A stretch of DNA of 15,357 nucleotides, taken from the NCBI GenBank assembly GCA_946479015.1, contig CAMLEQ010000035.1:1-15357 (forward strand), read 5' to 3'. The translations under genes were made by a program, and so were the position numbers. Shown piece by piece: positions 1 to 5,979 of this stretch. The notes beneath the pieces were generated by a model. The model ran no database searches, was not told where the DNA came from, and saw only the letters and a list, made by a program, of their open reading frames with translations. The first letter of the stretch is position 1; every line of letters starts with the position of its first letter. This DNA comes from an uncultured Gemmatimonadota bacterium (GTDB lineage: Bacteria > Gemmatimonadota > Gemmatimonadetes > Gemmatimonadales > Gemmatimonadaceae).

Positions 1-241
1 CGTCGGCGGCGGCGCGCTCCATCACGTAGCGGTGCGCGTAGCGCGCGTAGCAGTACGCGCAGCCGAACGCGCACCCGGTGTAGGGATTGATCGACCAGAA
101 TCCCATCCCCGTGGTCTCGGGCCCATTGAGAACACTCTTCGCGTGCGCCGCGTAGTAGGTGATGTCTCGCTGCTCGCCGATGACCGGGAGCTGCCGGAGA
201 GACTTCTGGACCGAGTCGGAGAAGAGAGCGGGCTGTTGCAT
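1..241 (-). CDS. SPL-family radical SAM protein, N-terminal fragment
   Basis: The gene begins at ATG 241 and runs off the left edge of the window, leaving 80 residues. The radical SAM cysteine motif is visible at residues 57-64 as C-A-F-G-C-A-Y-C, preceded by N-P-Y-T-G. This matches the N-terminal signature of the spore-photoproduct-lyase-like (SPL) radical SAM proteins found in many non-sporulating bacteria. The three cysteines (57, 61, 64) should bind a 4Fe-4S cluster that cleaves S-adenosylmethionine to a radical. The substrate of this branch is not known to me. No good SD precedes the ATG. The gene points away from the next gene, so the 470-bp gap should hold both promoters. The C-terminal part cannot be judged. 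Confidence 0.85.
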   Translation of the reverse strand, partial: MQQPALFSDSVQKSLRQLPVIGEQRDITYYAAHAKSVLNGPETTGMGFWSINPYTGCAFGCAYCYARYAHRYVMERAAAD

Positions 242-304
242 GGCAGTGCCCCGTGCGCGGGGGAGTGATGGTACCGAACAAAAACCGAAAGCGCAAGAGG
301 CGGG

Positions 305-540
305 CCCGGCTGGGCTGGGGGCTGGAGATTGGGGACCAGGGGCCAGGGGGGACGTGGGATGCGGGGCGAGGGGCGCGGGAACAGCCAGAGCACTGATGCG
401 GAAGTGCGACGAGGCGCCGGCGAATGCCGGCGCCTCGTCGCGTTCCTTGTTCATGCCGTTCCCCGCCTCCCGCGCCCCGGGTTCCCCCCTGACCCCCAGC
501 CCCCGGCCCCCGACCCCCAACAGTCCCATCACCGGTCACC
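305..540. repeat. G-rich and C-rich arms flanking a hairpin (imperfect inverted repeat)
   Basis: From about 308 to 380 the top strand has many runs of 3-6 G (GGGG, GGGGG, GGGGGG). From about 459 to 527 it has matching runs of C, for example CCCCCC, CCCCC, CCCCC, CCCCC, CCCCC around 483-518. Read on the bottom strand, the right arm resembles the left: G-runs separated by CT, CC, AC or TC dinucleotides. The two arms flank the perfect hairpin at 406-441. Each arm has enough closely spaced G-runs to form a G-quadruplex on its own strand. The function is unknown. It could be a bidirectional insulator or a dispersed repeat element. Confidence 0.5.
406..441. terminator. Perfect 16-bp hairpin with GAAT loop
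   Basis: The left arm (406-421) reads GCGACGAGGCGCCGGC and the right arm (426-441) is its exact reverse complement, with a 4-nt GAAT loop. Downstream on the plus strand comes a moderately T-rich stretch (GTTCCTTGTTC), so it resembles a Rho-independent terminator in plus orientation. However, no plus-strand gene lies upstream, because the neighbour at 1-241 is transcribed leftwards. It may be a leader or transcription-shielding structure, or a relic. Confidence 0.45.
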
Positions 541-670
541 CCGTCCCATTCCCGAACCGTGCTCGGCCCGCGATGCGCGCGTTGCGCCCCGCATCGCGCG
601 GCGGACGTCGAGCACATCGCTTGCGTCCCACGCCCGCATGGACGCCGTGCGGCGCGCGCACCATCGCCGG

Positions 671-693
671 TGCGCGACGCCCGGCGTCGCGCA
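671..693. promoter_or_regulatory. 23-nt palindrome upstream of the zinc-ribbon gene
   Basis: The arms TGCGCGACGCC (671-681) and GGCGTCGCGCA (683-693) are exact reverse complements around a single central C. The palindrome ends 20 nt before the ATG at 714. It may be an operator for a dimeric repressor or a leader hairpin. The surroundings are so GC-rich that some self-complementarity is expected, but 11 perfect pairs with a 1-nt centre is more than usual. Confidence 0.4.
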
Positions 694-713
694 TCCCGGG
701 AACGAGCCGAGCG

Positions 714-1853
714 ATGTACGCCACCTGCCTGTTCTGCCACGCGCATCTCGGCGTCAACGACGACGTCCCCACCTGTGCGGTGGGACGGCGGCTGGCGTTC
801 GATCCCGCGCGCGGACGGCTCTGGGTGGTGTGCGCGCGCTGCGCCTGCTGGAACCTCACGCCGCTCGAGGAGCGGTGGGAGGCCGTCGAGCGGTGCGAGC
901 GGCTCTTCCGCGGCACGCGGCTGCGCGTGTCCACCGACAACATCGCGCTGGCGCAGCTCCGCTCCGGCGTCGAGCTGGTGCGCATCGGCCCCGCGCTCTT
1001 TCCGGAGATCGCATCGTGGCGCTACGGCGACCGGATCGGGCGCGCGGCGCCGAGCGAGCACCGCGTGGGACTCGTGCGGCGCGGCGGGCGCTTCCTGGCG
1101 CGGCACGCCGGCCACGCGGTCGCGGCGTACGCCGCGTCGCTCGGGCTCGGCGACGACGCGCTCCTGCACCTGCGCACGCTCGGCCGCGAGAACCGCGTGC
1201 TCGCGCGCGTCGCCGATGACCACGGCGGCGCGCTGCTCATCCGCTACCGGCACCTGCGCGACGCGTCGCTCATCCGCCCCGACCGCGCGCATCCGTGGCG
1301 GCTCGTCGTGCGCCACGACCACGGGCTCGCGACGCTGGCCGAGCACGCGAGCCTGCGCACCGCCGCCACGCTGCTCGCGACGCTGAACGGCGGCGCCGCC
1401 GGGCGCGCCGACGTGCGCGACGCGGTGGCGAAGCTCGATGCCGCGGGGGATCCCGAGGGATACTTCACGCGCGTGGCGGCGCTCGCGATGCGCACGAGCT
1501 GGGGACGCTTCCCCGACGCGCCGGACACCGGCGCACCCCTCCCGCCGGGGCTCTCGTTCGCCGAGCGTCTGGCCGTGCAGCTCGCCAACCGCTCGTTCTG
1601 GGCGCGCGGGGGGACCGGGAGCGAGCACGAGACGCCGCTCTACCGCCTGCCCGTGGCCGACCGGCTGGCGCTGGAGATGGCGGCGAACGAGGATGCGGAG
1701 CGCCGCGCCGTGGAGGGGGAGCTCGATGCGCTGCGCGAGGCGTGGCGCGAGGCCGAGGAGATCGCGGCCATCGCCGATGCCATGTTCGCCGACCAGGTGT
1801 TCGAGGAGTTCGAGCGGCGGTACTATTCCCGTCTGCGCGGCGCCGACGCGTGA
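714..1853 (+). CDS. Zinc-ribbon protein of unknown function
   Basis: This encodes 379 residues. I cannot name a family with a known function. The N-terminus carries two cysteine pairs, C5-L-F-C8 and C40-A-R-C43 (followed by C45), spaced as in a zinc ribbon, which suggests Zn binding and possible nucleic-acid or protein contact. The middle is a mixed alpha/beta region of about 230 residues. The C-terminal 65 residues are rich in Ala, Glu and Arg and look like a long helix or coiled coil, ending in an aromatic E-F-E-R-R-Y-Y stretch. No signal peptide or membrane segment is visible, so it is probably cytoplasmic. ATG 714 was chosen because the protein-like composition begins exactly there, although no strong SD precedes it. 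The next gene begins 44 nt after the stop, so the two may be co-transcribed. Confidence 0.82.
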   Translation: MYATCLFCHAHLGVNDDVPTCAVGRRLAFDPARGRLWVVCARCACWNLTPLEERWEAVERCERLFRGTRLRVSTDNIALAQLRSGVELVRIGPALFPEIASWRYGDRIGRAAPSEHRVGLVRRGGRFLARHAGHAVAAYAASLGLGDDALLHLRTLGRENRVLARVADDHGGALLIRYRHLRDASLIRPDRAHPWRLVVRHDHGLATLAEHASLRTAATLLATLNGGAAGRADVRDAVAKLDAAGDPEGYFTRVAALAMRTSWGRFPDAPDTGAPLPPGLSFAERLAVQLANRSFWARGGTGSEHETPLYRLPVADRLALEMAANEDAERRAVEGELDALREAWREAEEIAAIADAMFADQVFEEFERRYYSRLRGADA

Positions 1854-1897
1854 GGTCGGGCACCGCGCGCGAGGATCACCCGCGACGAGACACCGGT

Positions 1898-2452
1898 GTG
1901 AGCGACGACATCGTCTTCTTCGACAGCTTCGAGAGCCCCATCGGCACCCTGACGGCCGCCGCCACCGATGCGGGGCTCACGGCGCTGCTGTTCGAGACGC
2001 GGCGCCACGGGCCGAGCGAGGCGGAGACCGCGCGCTGGCGCGCCGCGCGCGAGGCGGGCGCGCCGGCGACGCGGGTGCTCGACGCCGCGCGGGCGCAGCT
2101 CGGCGCGTACTTCGCCGGCACGCTCACCGCGTTCGACCTGCCGCTCGCGCCGCGCGGCACGCCGTTCCAGCATCGCGTGTGGCGCGCGCTGCTCGAGATC
2201 CCGTACGGGGAAACGGTGAGCTACGCCGAGATCGCGCGGCGCATCGGCGCGCCGGACGCGGTGCGCGCGGTGGGGGCGGCGAACGGACGGAACCCGGTGT
2301 CGATCGTGGTGCCCTGCCACCGCGTGATCGGCGCGAACGGCGCGCTCACCGGCTACGGCGGCGGGATCGAGCGGAAGCGGTGGCTCCTCGCGCACGAGGG
2401 GTGGCGAGGCACGGAGGCGCCGTCGCTGTTCGACCGGATGGACGGTCGCTAG
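1898..2452 (+). CDS. ogt: Methylated-DNA--[protein]-cysteine S-methyltransferase
   Basis: The enzyme repairs O6-alkylguanine in DNA by transferring the alkyl group irreversibly to its own cysteine. The active-site motif P-C-H-R-V is at residues 139-143, with acceptor Cys140. Ahead of it are the DNA-binding helix-turn-helix region T-P-F-Q-H-R-V-W (88-95), I-P-Y-G-E-T-V-S-Y (101-109) and the Arg-finger helix [11 protein letters not shown] (123-133). G-Y-G-G-G and the closing K-R-W-L-L-A-H-E-G complete the fold. At 184 residues it is a normal stand-alone Ogt type, without the Ada N-terminal domain. The start is GTG 1898, which gives [10 protein letters not shown] and then S-P-I-G, the usual N-terminal strand. 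The SD is weak. It lies 44 nt after the zinc-ribbon gene and may share its transcript. Confidence 0.95.
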   Translation: MSDDIVFFDSFESPIGTLTAAATDAGLTALLFETRRHGPSEAETARWRAAREAGAPATRVLDAARAQLGAYFAGTLTAFDLPLAPRGTPFQHRVWRALLEIPYGETVSYAEIARRIGAPDAVRAVGAANGRNPVSIVVPCHRVIGANGALTGYGGGIERKRWLLAHEGWRGTEAPSLFDRMDGR

Positions 2453-2490
2453 GCGGCATCACCCCAGGCCATCGATGCGCGTCCGGCATC

Positions 2491-2519
2491 TTGCCGGCCG
2501 GCCGTCGGTGACGTATCTC
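2491..2519 (+). promoter_or_regulatory. Possible promoter for the small-protein pair
   Basis: TTGCCG (2491-2496) is followed after 17 bp by TATCTC (2514-2519). The -35 match is reasonable and the -10 match is poor. It sits 50 bp before the ATG at 2569, in the only gap upstream of the two small genes. The same TTGCC-type -35 appears before the DUF6494-like gene and the kinase gene. Confidence 0.22.
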
Positions 2520-2568
2520 CTGACGAGTCCGCGAAGCGCATTCGACCCCGGTGAACGGAGGGATGGCG

Positions 2569-2757
2569 ATGCCGATCCGCTGGAGCGCGCGGCGCCTGAC
2601 GAGATCGGTCGTGGGAGCGCTCTGCGCGCTGGTACTTCTCGCGCGCTCCGATGCCTCCGGTTTCGGCGGCCCGAAGATCACCGTCTCGCTCGGCCTCCAG
2701 CACTCGCTCGACGTCCAGCCGATCCTGTTCGCGGACATCGGCGGCGCCATCTGCTGA
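2569..2757 (+). CDS. Small exported peptide of unknown function (62 aa)
   Basis: The predicted product has a basic N-terminus (R4, R8, R9, R12), a hydrophobic stretch at about residues 13-25 (V-V-G-A-L-C-A-L-V-L-L) and a small-residue region S-D-A-S-G that could be a signal-peptidase site near residue 30. That leaves a mature peptide of only about 32 residues, ending in Cys. I do not recognise it. The start is ATG 2569 rather than the in-frame GTG 2551 or ATG 2563, because an SD sequence GGAGGG (2557-2562) lies 6 nt before it. Only 3 nt separate its stop from the next ATG, which indicates translational coupling with the membrane protein that follows. Confidence 0.6.
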   Translation: MPIRWSARRLTRSVVGALCALVLLARSDASGFGGPKITVSLGLQHSLDVQPILFADIGGAIC

Positions 2758-2760
2758 GCG

Positions 2761-3027
2761 ATGCGGGTGAAGCTGCGCTGGCCACTCGTGCTCGCGATCG
2801 ACACGGTCGCGGTGCTGCTGCCCGTGCTCGTGTGGCGGAACGAGCCGTATCTCCGCTCGCTCGTGTGGCTGTGGACGAACGGATGGAGGGAGCCGTGGAA
2901 CCTGCTCTTTGCTCTCTGGTTCGAGGCACGCAACGAGCCGTTGTGGGCGCTGGCGCTACTCCTCCCGCCGATCCTCGCGCTGAACGTGACGCTCTGGTGG
3001 GTGTTGCTGCGCCGAGGGGAGAGCTGA
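2761..3027 (+). CDS. Small two-helix membrane protein (88 aa)
   Basis: Two hydrophobic segments, about residues 8-25 and 60-83, flank a tryptophan-rich amphipathic middle (W35, W38, W42, W46, W53). The protein starts basic (R-V-K-L-R) and ends L-L-R-R-G-E-S. Its likely place is the inner membrane with both ends inside. Codon third positions are mostly G or C, as expected for a real gene here. It has no SD of its own and begins 3 nt after the stop of the 62-aa gene, so translation is probably coupled. I do not recognise a family. The small secreted plus small membrane pair might form a complex, but that is inference. Confidence 0.65.
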   Translation: MRVKLRWPLVLAIDTVAVLLPVLVWRNEPYLRSLVWLWTNGWREPWNLLFALWFEARNEPLWALALLLPPILALNVTLWWVLLRRGES

Positions 3028-3205
3028 CCACGCCACGCACGCTCGGGCACATCCGGGGCGCCGTGGCTTGGATCGCGCACGGATGTCCGCTCGCGGACCC
3101 GATCGCCGGCGCGGCCAGCGCCACAGCCGCGCAGTCGACGGCGATGCGGACGGAGATTCCGACGGCGGAGTGACCCGCGCACCGGCTCCGTCCGCCTCGC
3201 GCCGG

Positions 3206-3235
3206 TTGCCGACGCCGGCTGCTCGACGCTACCAT
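3206..3235 (+). promoter_or_regulatory. Possible promoter of the DUF6494-like gene
   Basis: TTGCCG (3206-3211) and TACCAT (3230-3235) are separated by 18 bp and each matches the sigma-70 consensus at 4 of 6 positions. They lie about 50 bp before the ATG at 3285, within a 257-bp gap that shows no gene. A short GC hairpin (GTCCGC-TC-GCGGAC, 3085-3098) earlier in the gap may end the previous transcript. Confidence 0.3.
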
Positions 3236-3284
3236 ACCTCCGTCACCCGCCGAGTTCCGCACCGCCACGCGCCCGGAGGACGCC

Positions 3285-3491
3285 ATGAACGAGGACGCCT
3301 TCAATCTCTCGATCCGCAAGTTCCTGAAGCACTTCGGGGTCACGGCGCAGCGCGAGATCGAGCGCGCGGTGCAGCGCGGCGTCGCGGACGGCACGCTGCG
3401 CGGCGACGAGTCGCTGCCGGTGCGGGCGACGCTCGTGCTCGACGGCCTCGTGCACGAGTTCCACATCGACGGGACGATCACGCTCGCCTGA
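3285..3491 (+). CDS. DUF6494-like small protein
   Basis: This 68-residue soluble protein starts M-N-E-D-A-F-N-L-S-I-R-K-F-L-K-H-F-G-V-T, which I recognise as the conserved opening of the DUF6494 family. A predicted helical first half (R-E-I-E-R-A-V-Q) is followed by a beta pair (A-T-L-V-L-D-G-L-V-H-E-F-H-I-D-G-T-I-T-L). The family's function is not known. The start is well supported: GGAGG at 3275-3279 lies 5 nt before the ATG. The gene stands alone between two GC hairpins and has its own plausible promoter. Confidence 0.85.
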   Translation: MNEDAFNLSIRKFLKHFGVTAQREIERAVQRGVADGTLRGDESLPVRATLVLDGLVHEFHIDGTITLA

Positions 3492-3518
3492 CGACGCGGG
3501 GCGGACGAGCGCCGCGGT

Positions 3519-3536
3519 CGCGACCGTGCGGTCGCG
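3519..3536. terminator. GC hairpin after the DUF6494-like gene
   Basis: CGCGACCG (3519-3526) and CGGTCGCG (3529-3536) form a perfect 8-bp stem around TG, 28 nt after the DUF6494-like stop codon. There is no T-tract, so if it terminates transcription it does so weakly or with Rho. It lies just ahead of the SD of the next gene. Confidence 0.3.
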
Positions 3537-3582
3537 CCCCGGTGTGACGCGCCGCGCGCCAGCGGGTGCGCAGGAGGATTCG

Positions 3583-4101
3583 GTGGTGGAGCGGGATCCC
3601 GGCGGCGCCGCGCCCGCCGCGCGCCGCTTTCTCGCCGACGCGATGCTCGAGCGCCTCGCGCGGTGGCTGCGCGTGCTCGGCTACGACGTGGAATCAGCGG
3701 GTGCGGTCGGCGATGAGGACCTCGCGCGACGCGCCGCCGCCGAGGGACGCACGCTGCTCACTCGCGATCGCGCGCTGCGCGCGCCGGAGCGCGAGATGGA
3801 CGTGCTGCTCGTGGAGAGCGACGATCCGCTCGCGCAGCTCAGGCAAGTGATGACGCGCTGCGAGCTCGCGCCGCCGGCGGAGCTGTTCACCCGCTGCCTC
3901 CTCTGCAACACGGCGCTGGAGCCCGTGACGCACGAGGTGGACGACGATCAACTCCCGGCGGACGTGCGCGCGCGCGTCGACGTGCTCCGCGGCTGTCCGA
4001 CGTGCGGCCGCGTCTACTGGGAGGGCGCCCACACTCGGCGGATGCGTGCCGCGCTCGCCGGCGCGCTCGCCGGACTGCCCCCGGCGCCGCCCTCCGCCTG
4101 A
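3583..4101 (+). CDS. Mut7-C RNase-domain protein
   Basis: The motif R-R-F-L-A-D-A-M-L-E-R-L-A-R-W-L-R-V-L-G-Y-D (from residue 14) is the hallmark of the Mut7-C domain, a PIN-like nuclease fold with a zinc ribbon first noted at the C-terminus of the exonuclease Mut-7. Likely acidic active-site residues are D19, the D-E-D of G-D-E-D-L-A and the D of L-L-T-R-D-R. The zinc ribbon uses C105-L-L-C108 and C138-P-T-C141. The expected role is RNA cleavage or processing in the cytoplasm; the target is unknown. The reading frame is open back to 3526, but the start is placed at GTG 3583 because AGGAGG (3572-3577) lies 5 nt upstream. This gives 172 residues, usual for stand-alone members. Confidence 0.9.
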   Translation: MVERDPGGAAPAARRFLADAMLERLARWLRVLGYDVESAGAVGDEDLARRAAAEGRTLLTRDRALRAPEREMDVLLVESDDPLAQLRQVMTRCELAPPAELFTRCLLCNTALEPVTHEVDDDQLPADVRARVDVLRGCPTCGRVYWEGAHTRRMRAALAGALAGLPPAPPSA

Positions 4102-4245
4102 CGACGAGGCGCGGCCGTGCACGGGGCGCAGTGCGTCGTGGATGTCGCGGCTGACTGGCGCTCGGCTCCGGCGCCCCGCATGTTCTCGGGGTTCGCGTCT
4201 CGGGCCGTCCCCACTTCGAATGCCGGCCCTCGGCCGGAGTCCCGC

Positions 4246-4746
4246 ATGCGAAAGGGTTTCCTCCTCGGCGTGGCGCTCTGCGTCGCCGCGCCGCTCGCCG
4301 CGCAGCGCGCGCCGGCGACGGTCCTGGACCTCCGCGGCGTGCCGATCGGCGCGCGGCTCCGCGTCGCGCAACCTGGCGCCGATGCATGGCGCACGGGCAC
4401 GCTCGAGCGGCTCACCCCCGACTCCCTGTATCTGGGGACGTGCCTGCGCCGCGCGCCCCTGGCGCTCCGCCGCGATGCGCTGTCGCGCGCCGAGATGAAC
4501 GACGGGGCGCCGCGCCGGACGCGGAACATGCTCGTGGGCGCCGCCGTCGGTGCGGCGGTGGGGGCGGCGGTGGTGCTCGTGAACACGAGGTCGTGCCACG
4601 AGTCGGCCGAGGGACCGCCATGCGGGCTGGGCGACACCGTCGTGCCGCTGTTCGCGATCGGCGGCGCACTGCTGGGCGCGGGAGTGGGACGGCTGCTGTC
4701 CCCCGCGCACTGGCGGCCGTTGCCATCACTCGTCGTGCCTGACTAG
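4246..4746 (+). CDS. Exported glycine-zipper protein of unknown function
   Basis: This 166-residue product has an N-terminal signal peptide (M-R-K-G-F-L-L-G-V-A-L-C-V-A-A-P-L-A-A-Q) with a likely cleavage near A-A-Q. The mature part opens with a short beta-rich domain (G-A-R-L-R-V...W-R-T-G-T-L-E-R-L-T-P-D-S-L-Y-L), of a type common in exported proteins of Gemmatimonadota-like genomes. Two small-residue hydrophobic segments follow, G-A-A-V-G-A-A-V-G-A-A-V-V-L-V and F-A-I-G-G-A-L-L-G-A-G-V-G. These are glycine-zipper-like and suggest membrane association. A cysteine pair (S-C-H...P-P-C-G) lies between them and could form a disulfide. The start is ATG 4246, with GGAG (4236-4239) 6 nt upstream. 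I infer envelope location only; no function can be assigned. Confidence 0.75.
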   Translation: MRKGFLLGVALCVAAPLAAQRAPATVLDLRGVPIGARLRVAQPGADAWRTGTLERLTPDSLYLGTCLRRAPLALRRDALSRAEMNDGAPRRTRNMLVGAAVGAAVGAAVVLVNTRSCHESAEGPPCGLGDTVVPLFAIGGALLGAGVGRLLSPAHWRPLPSLVVPD

Positions 4747-4784
4747 CCCCGCGCGCGACCGCGGCGGGGAAGAGAGTACGCATC

Positions 4785-5219
4785 ATGCCGATCACGGGGG
4801 TGCTCGAGACCTGCCTCTATGCCGCGGACCTTGGCGCGGCCGAGCGGTTCTACGCGGAGGTGCTGGGGCTGGCGCCGTTCAGCCGGGAGGCGGGGCGCCA
4901 CGTCTTCTTCCGGTGCGGCGACGCGATGCTGCTCGTGTTCGATCCGGCGCGCACGAGCGCAGCGCCGGGCGCGGTGGGTGGCGTTCCGGTGCCGGCGCAC
5001 GGGACGAGCGGGGCGGGGCACGTGGCGTTCCGCGTCGCGGAAGCGGAGCTCGCGGCGTGGCGCGAACGGCTCGCGGCCGCCGGCGTCGCCATCGAGGCGG
5101 ACATCGCGTGGCCGCGCGGCGGGCGGTCGCTGTACGTCCGCGACCCGAGCGGCAACAGCGTGGAGCTGGCCACGCCGGCGATCTGGGGGCTGCCGGAGGT
5201 CGCGCCAGGGGACGCGTGA
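4785..5219 (+). CDS. VOC (glyoxalase/bleomycin-resistance) superfamily protein
   Basis: This 144-residue protein has the paired beta-alpha-beta-beta-beta modules of the vicinal oxygen chelate fold: L-Y-A-A-D-L-G-A-A-E-R-F-Y-A-E-V-L-G-L in the first module and G-H-V-A-F-R-V...L-Y-V-R-D-P-S-G-N-S-V-E-L in the second. Likely metal ligands are H79 and E127. The usual first-strand ligand position is occupied by E8 or T9, so metal binding is plausible but not certain. Members include glyoxalase I, dioxygenases and antibiotic-binding proteins; the substrate here cannot be told. A purine-rich GGGGAAGAGAG precedes ATG 4785. The gene starts 38 nt after the exported protein and ends just before a large inverted repeat that may end the transcript. 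Confidence 0.9.
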   Translation: MPITGVLETCLYAADLGAAERFYAEVLGLAPFSREAGRHVFFRCGDAMLLVFDPARTSAAPGAVGGVPVPAHGTSGAGHVAFRVAEAELAAWRERLAAAGVAIEADIAWPRGGRSLYVRDPSGNSVELATPAIWGLPEVAPGDA

Positions 5220-5238
5220 TGCGATGCGCGATGGGGGG

Positions 5239-5315
5239 GAGACACGATCAGCTCTCGGCCATCGAGCGCCAGCGACCAGGAACCGCCGGACAGTGATGGC
5301 CGAGAGCCGTGTCTC
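5239..5315. repeat. Two-tier inverted repeat between convergent genes
   Basis: The inner arms GCTCTCGGCCATC (5251-5263) and GATGGCCGAGAGC (5295-5307) pair perfectly over 13 bp around a 31-nt loop. The outer arms GAGACACG (5239-5246) and CGTGTCTC (5308-5315) add 8 more pairs, interrupted only by a 4-nt ATCA bulge on the left side. It lies between the convergent VOC gene (+) and the 69-aa gene (-), where a bidirectional terminator would be expected, but there is no U-tract and the loop is long for a terminator. A small mobile-element remnant or a structured RNA are alternatives. Confidence 0.55.
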
Positions 5316-5382
5316 GACTTACGGGTACTCGTTCACGTGAACGCGAGGTGCGGTGACGATGGACTTGCGCCTCGCGGTGCGG

Positions 5383-5592
5383 CTACGCGGTTGGCCACCG
5401 CTCGCGCCGCTCTCGCTCGGTCATGGCGGGACCGTGCGAGTGTCTGGTGCGCGGAGGCGACGAGCCCGTGTGCGACCCTTCGTCGCCGCGACGTCCGTGT
5501 TGCACGTGGGGGATGCGGTCCCGGTCCACGTACCCCTCGCTGGACCGATCTCCCGGGTGTTTCGCTGGACGGTCATGCACGTACTTCTTCAT
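5383..5592 (-). CDS. Small hydrophilic protein of unknown function (69 aa)
   Basis: The product is highly charged and histidine-rich (M-K-K-Y-V-H-D-R-P-A-K-H-P-G-D-R...), with no hydrophobic segment. It contains several His residues but only one tentative motif (H-V-Q-H-G-R-R-G-D-E), so I assign no function. It is probably soluble and possibly disordered. The start at 5592 is supported by a strong SD, GGAGG at 5603-5599 in minus orientation, 6 nt before the ATG. The frame is open back to 5646 but no other start has an SD. It is convergent with the VOC gene, with the inverted repeat between them. The composition is unusual, so expression should be verified. Confidence 0.55.
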   Translation of the reverse strand: MKKYVHDRPAKHPGDRSSEGYVDRDRIPHVQHGRRGDEGSHTGSSPPRTRHSHGPAMTERERRERWPTA

Positions 5593-5875
5593 GACTCTCC
5601 TCCAACGTGCTGAGCTCGACATCCTCCCGGCGCGACGGCCCGTCATCCCCGTCGGGGAGTGGTGGCCCGTGGCTGGGCGGTGGTGCCAACGGGCCGTGTC
5701 CGAGAATGTGCCGAACTGGTCGTGACATGGCCCCTACCGTCGCCGTGATTCGGCAGGGCCCAGGTGCTCCGTGGTGATCGTGCTGTCCTCCTCCTCGTTC
5801 GTCGTGGTACTGGCCGGGCGATTCCGGGCGGCACTCCAGTCTCCCCGGCATGAACGACTGCGCGGCGATGGGCAA
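5573..5875 (-). CDS. Possible small ORF overlapping the 69-aa gene
   Basis: This frame would encode 100 residues from a TTG start at 5875. Its main support is a near-ideal SD, GGAGGTGAG (5884-5876 in minus orientation), directly before the start with 4 nt between the GGAGG core and TTG. The product is rich in His, Gly and Pro and looks unlike a folded protein, and third-position GC is weaker than in neighbours after the first 25 codons. It would overlap the 69-aa gene by 20 nt, as coupled genes do. It may be a leader or regulatory ORF, or chance. Confidence 0.22.
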   Translation of the reverse strand: MPIAAQSFMPGRLECRPESPGQYHDERGGGQHDHHGAPGPCRITATVGAMSRPVRHILGHGPLAPPPSHGPPLPDGDDGPSRREDVELSTLEESHEEVRA

Positions 5876-5979
5876 CTCACCTCCGCATCCGCACGTTATC
5901 CACGTCCGCCCTCCGTGGCGATGGCCCGATCAAGCCGCTTGGGCACGCGATGGCCACGCACCGTCCGGGCACGCATCGA
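5593..5979. other. Region with no firmly supported gene
   Basis: Between the 69-aa gene and the AraC-type regulator lie 387 bp with less biased base composition than the rest of the window. Apart from the doubtful ORF at 5573-5875 I see no gene. A 7-bp inverted repeat (GGCCCGT 5664-5670, ACGGGCC 5689-5695) and one DnaA-box-like 9-mer at 5896-5904 are present, but neither is convincing as a functional site. Confidence 0.4.

Larger units (their letters stand above)
242..713. other. Divergent intergenic region with no supported gene
   Basis: This 472-bp gap separates the radical SAM gene (-) from the zinc-ribbon gene (+). A reading frame continuous with the downstream gene extends back through it to 159, but its translation is low-complexity Pro/Arg/Gly sequence and it overlaps the radical SAM start, so I do not treat it as coding. 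The gap holds a G-rich tract, a perfect hairpin, a C-rich tract and a palindrome just before the next gene, each listed separately. No convincing -35/-10 pair stood out. Confidence 0.6.

Noticed and set aside
159..713. N-terminal extension of the zinc-ribbon gene back to 159
   Set aside because: The translation is low-complexity Pro/Arg/Gly/Ala, it crosses the hairpin and G/C-run structures, and it overlaps the divergent radical SAM start. Protein-like sequence begins at ATG 714.
3068..3547. 159-codon plus-strand frame spanning the DUF6494-like gene
   Set aside because: Arg/Ala/Pro low-complexity product in another frame. The DUF6494-like frame has a recognised sequence and a strong SD.
5896..5904. 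DnaA-box-like TTATCCACG
   Set aside because: A single copy with one mismatch, no second box, no AT-rich unwinding region and no dnaA or dnaN nearby, so there is no support for an origin.
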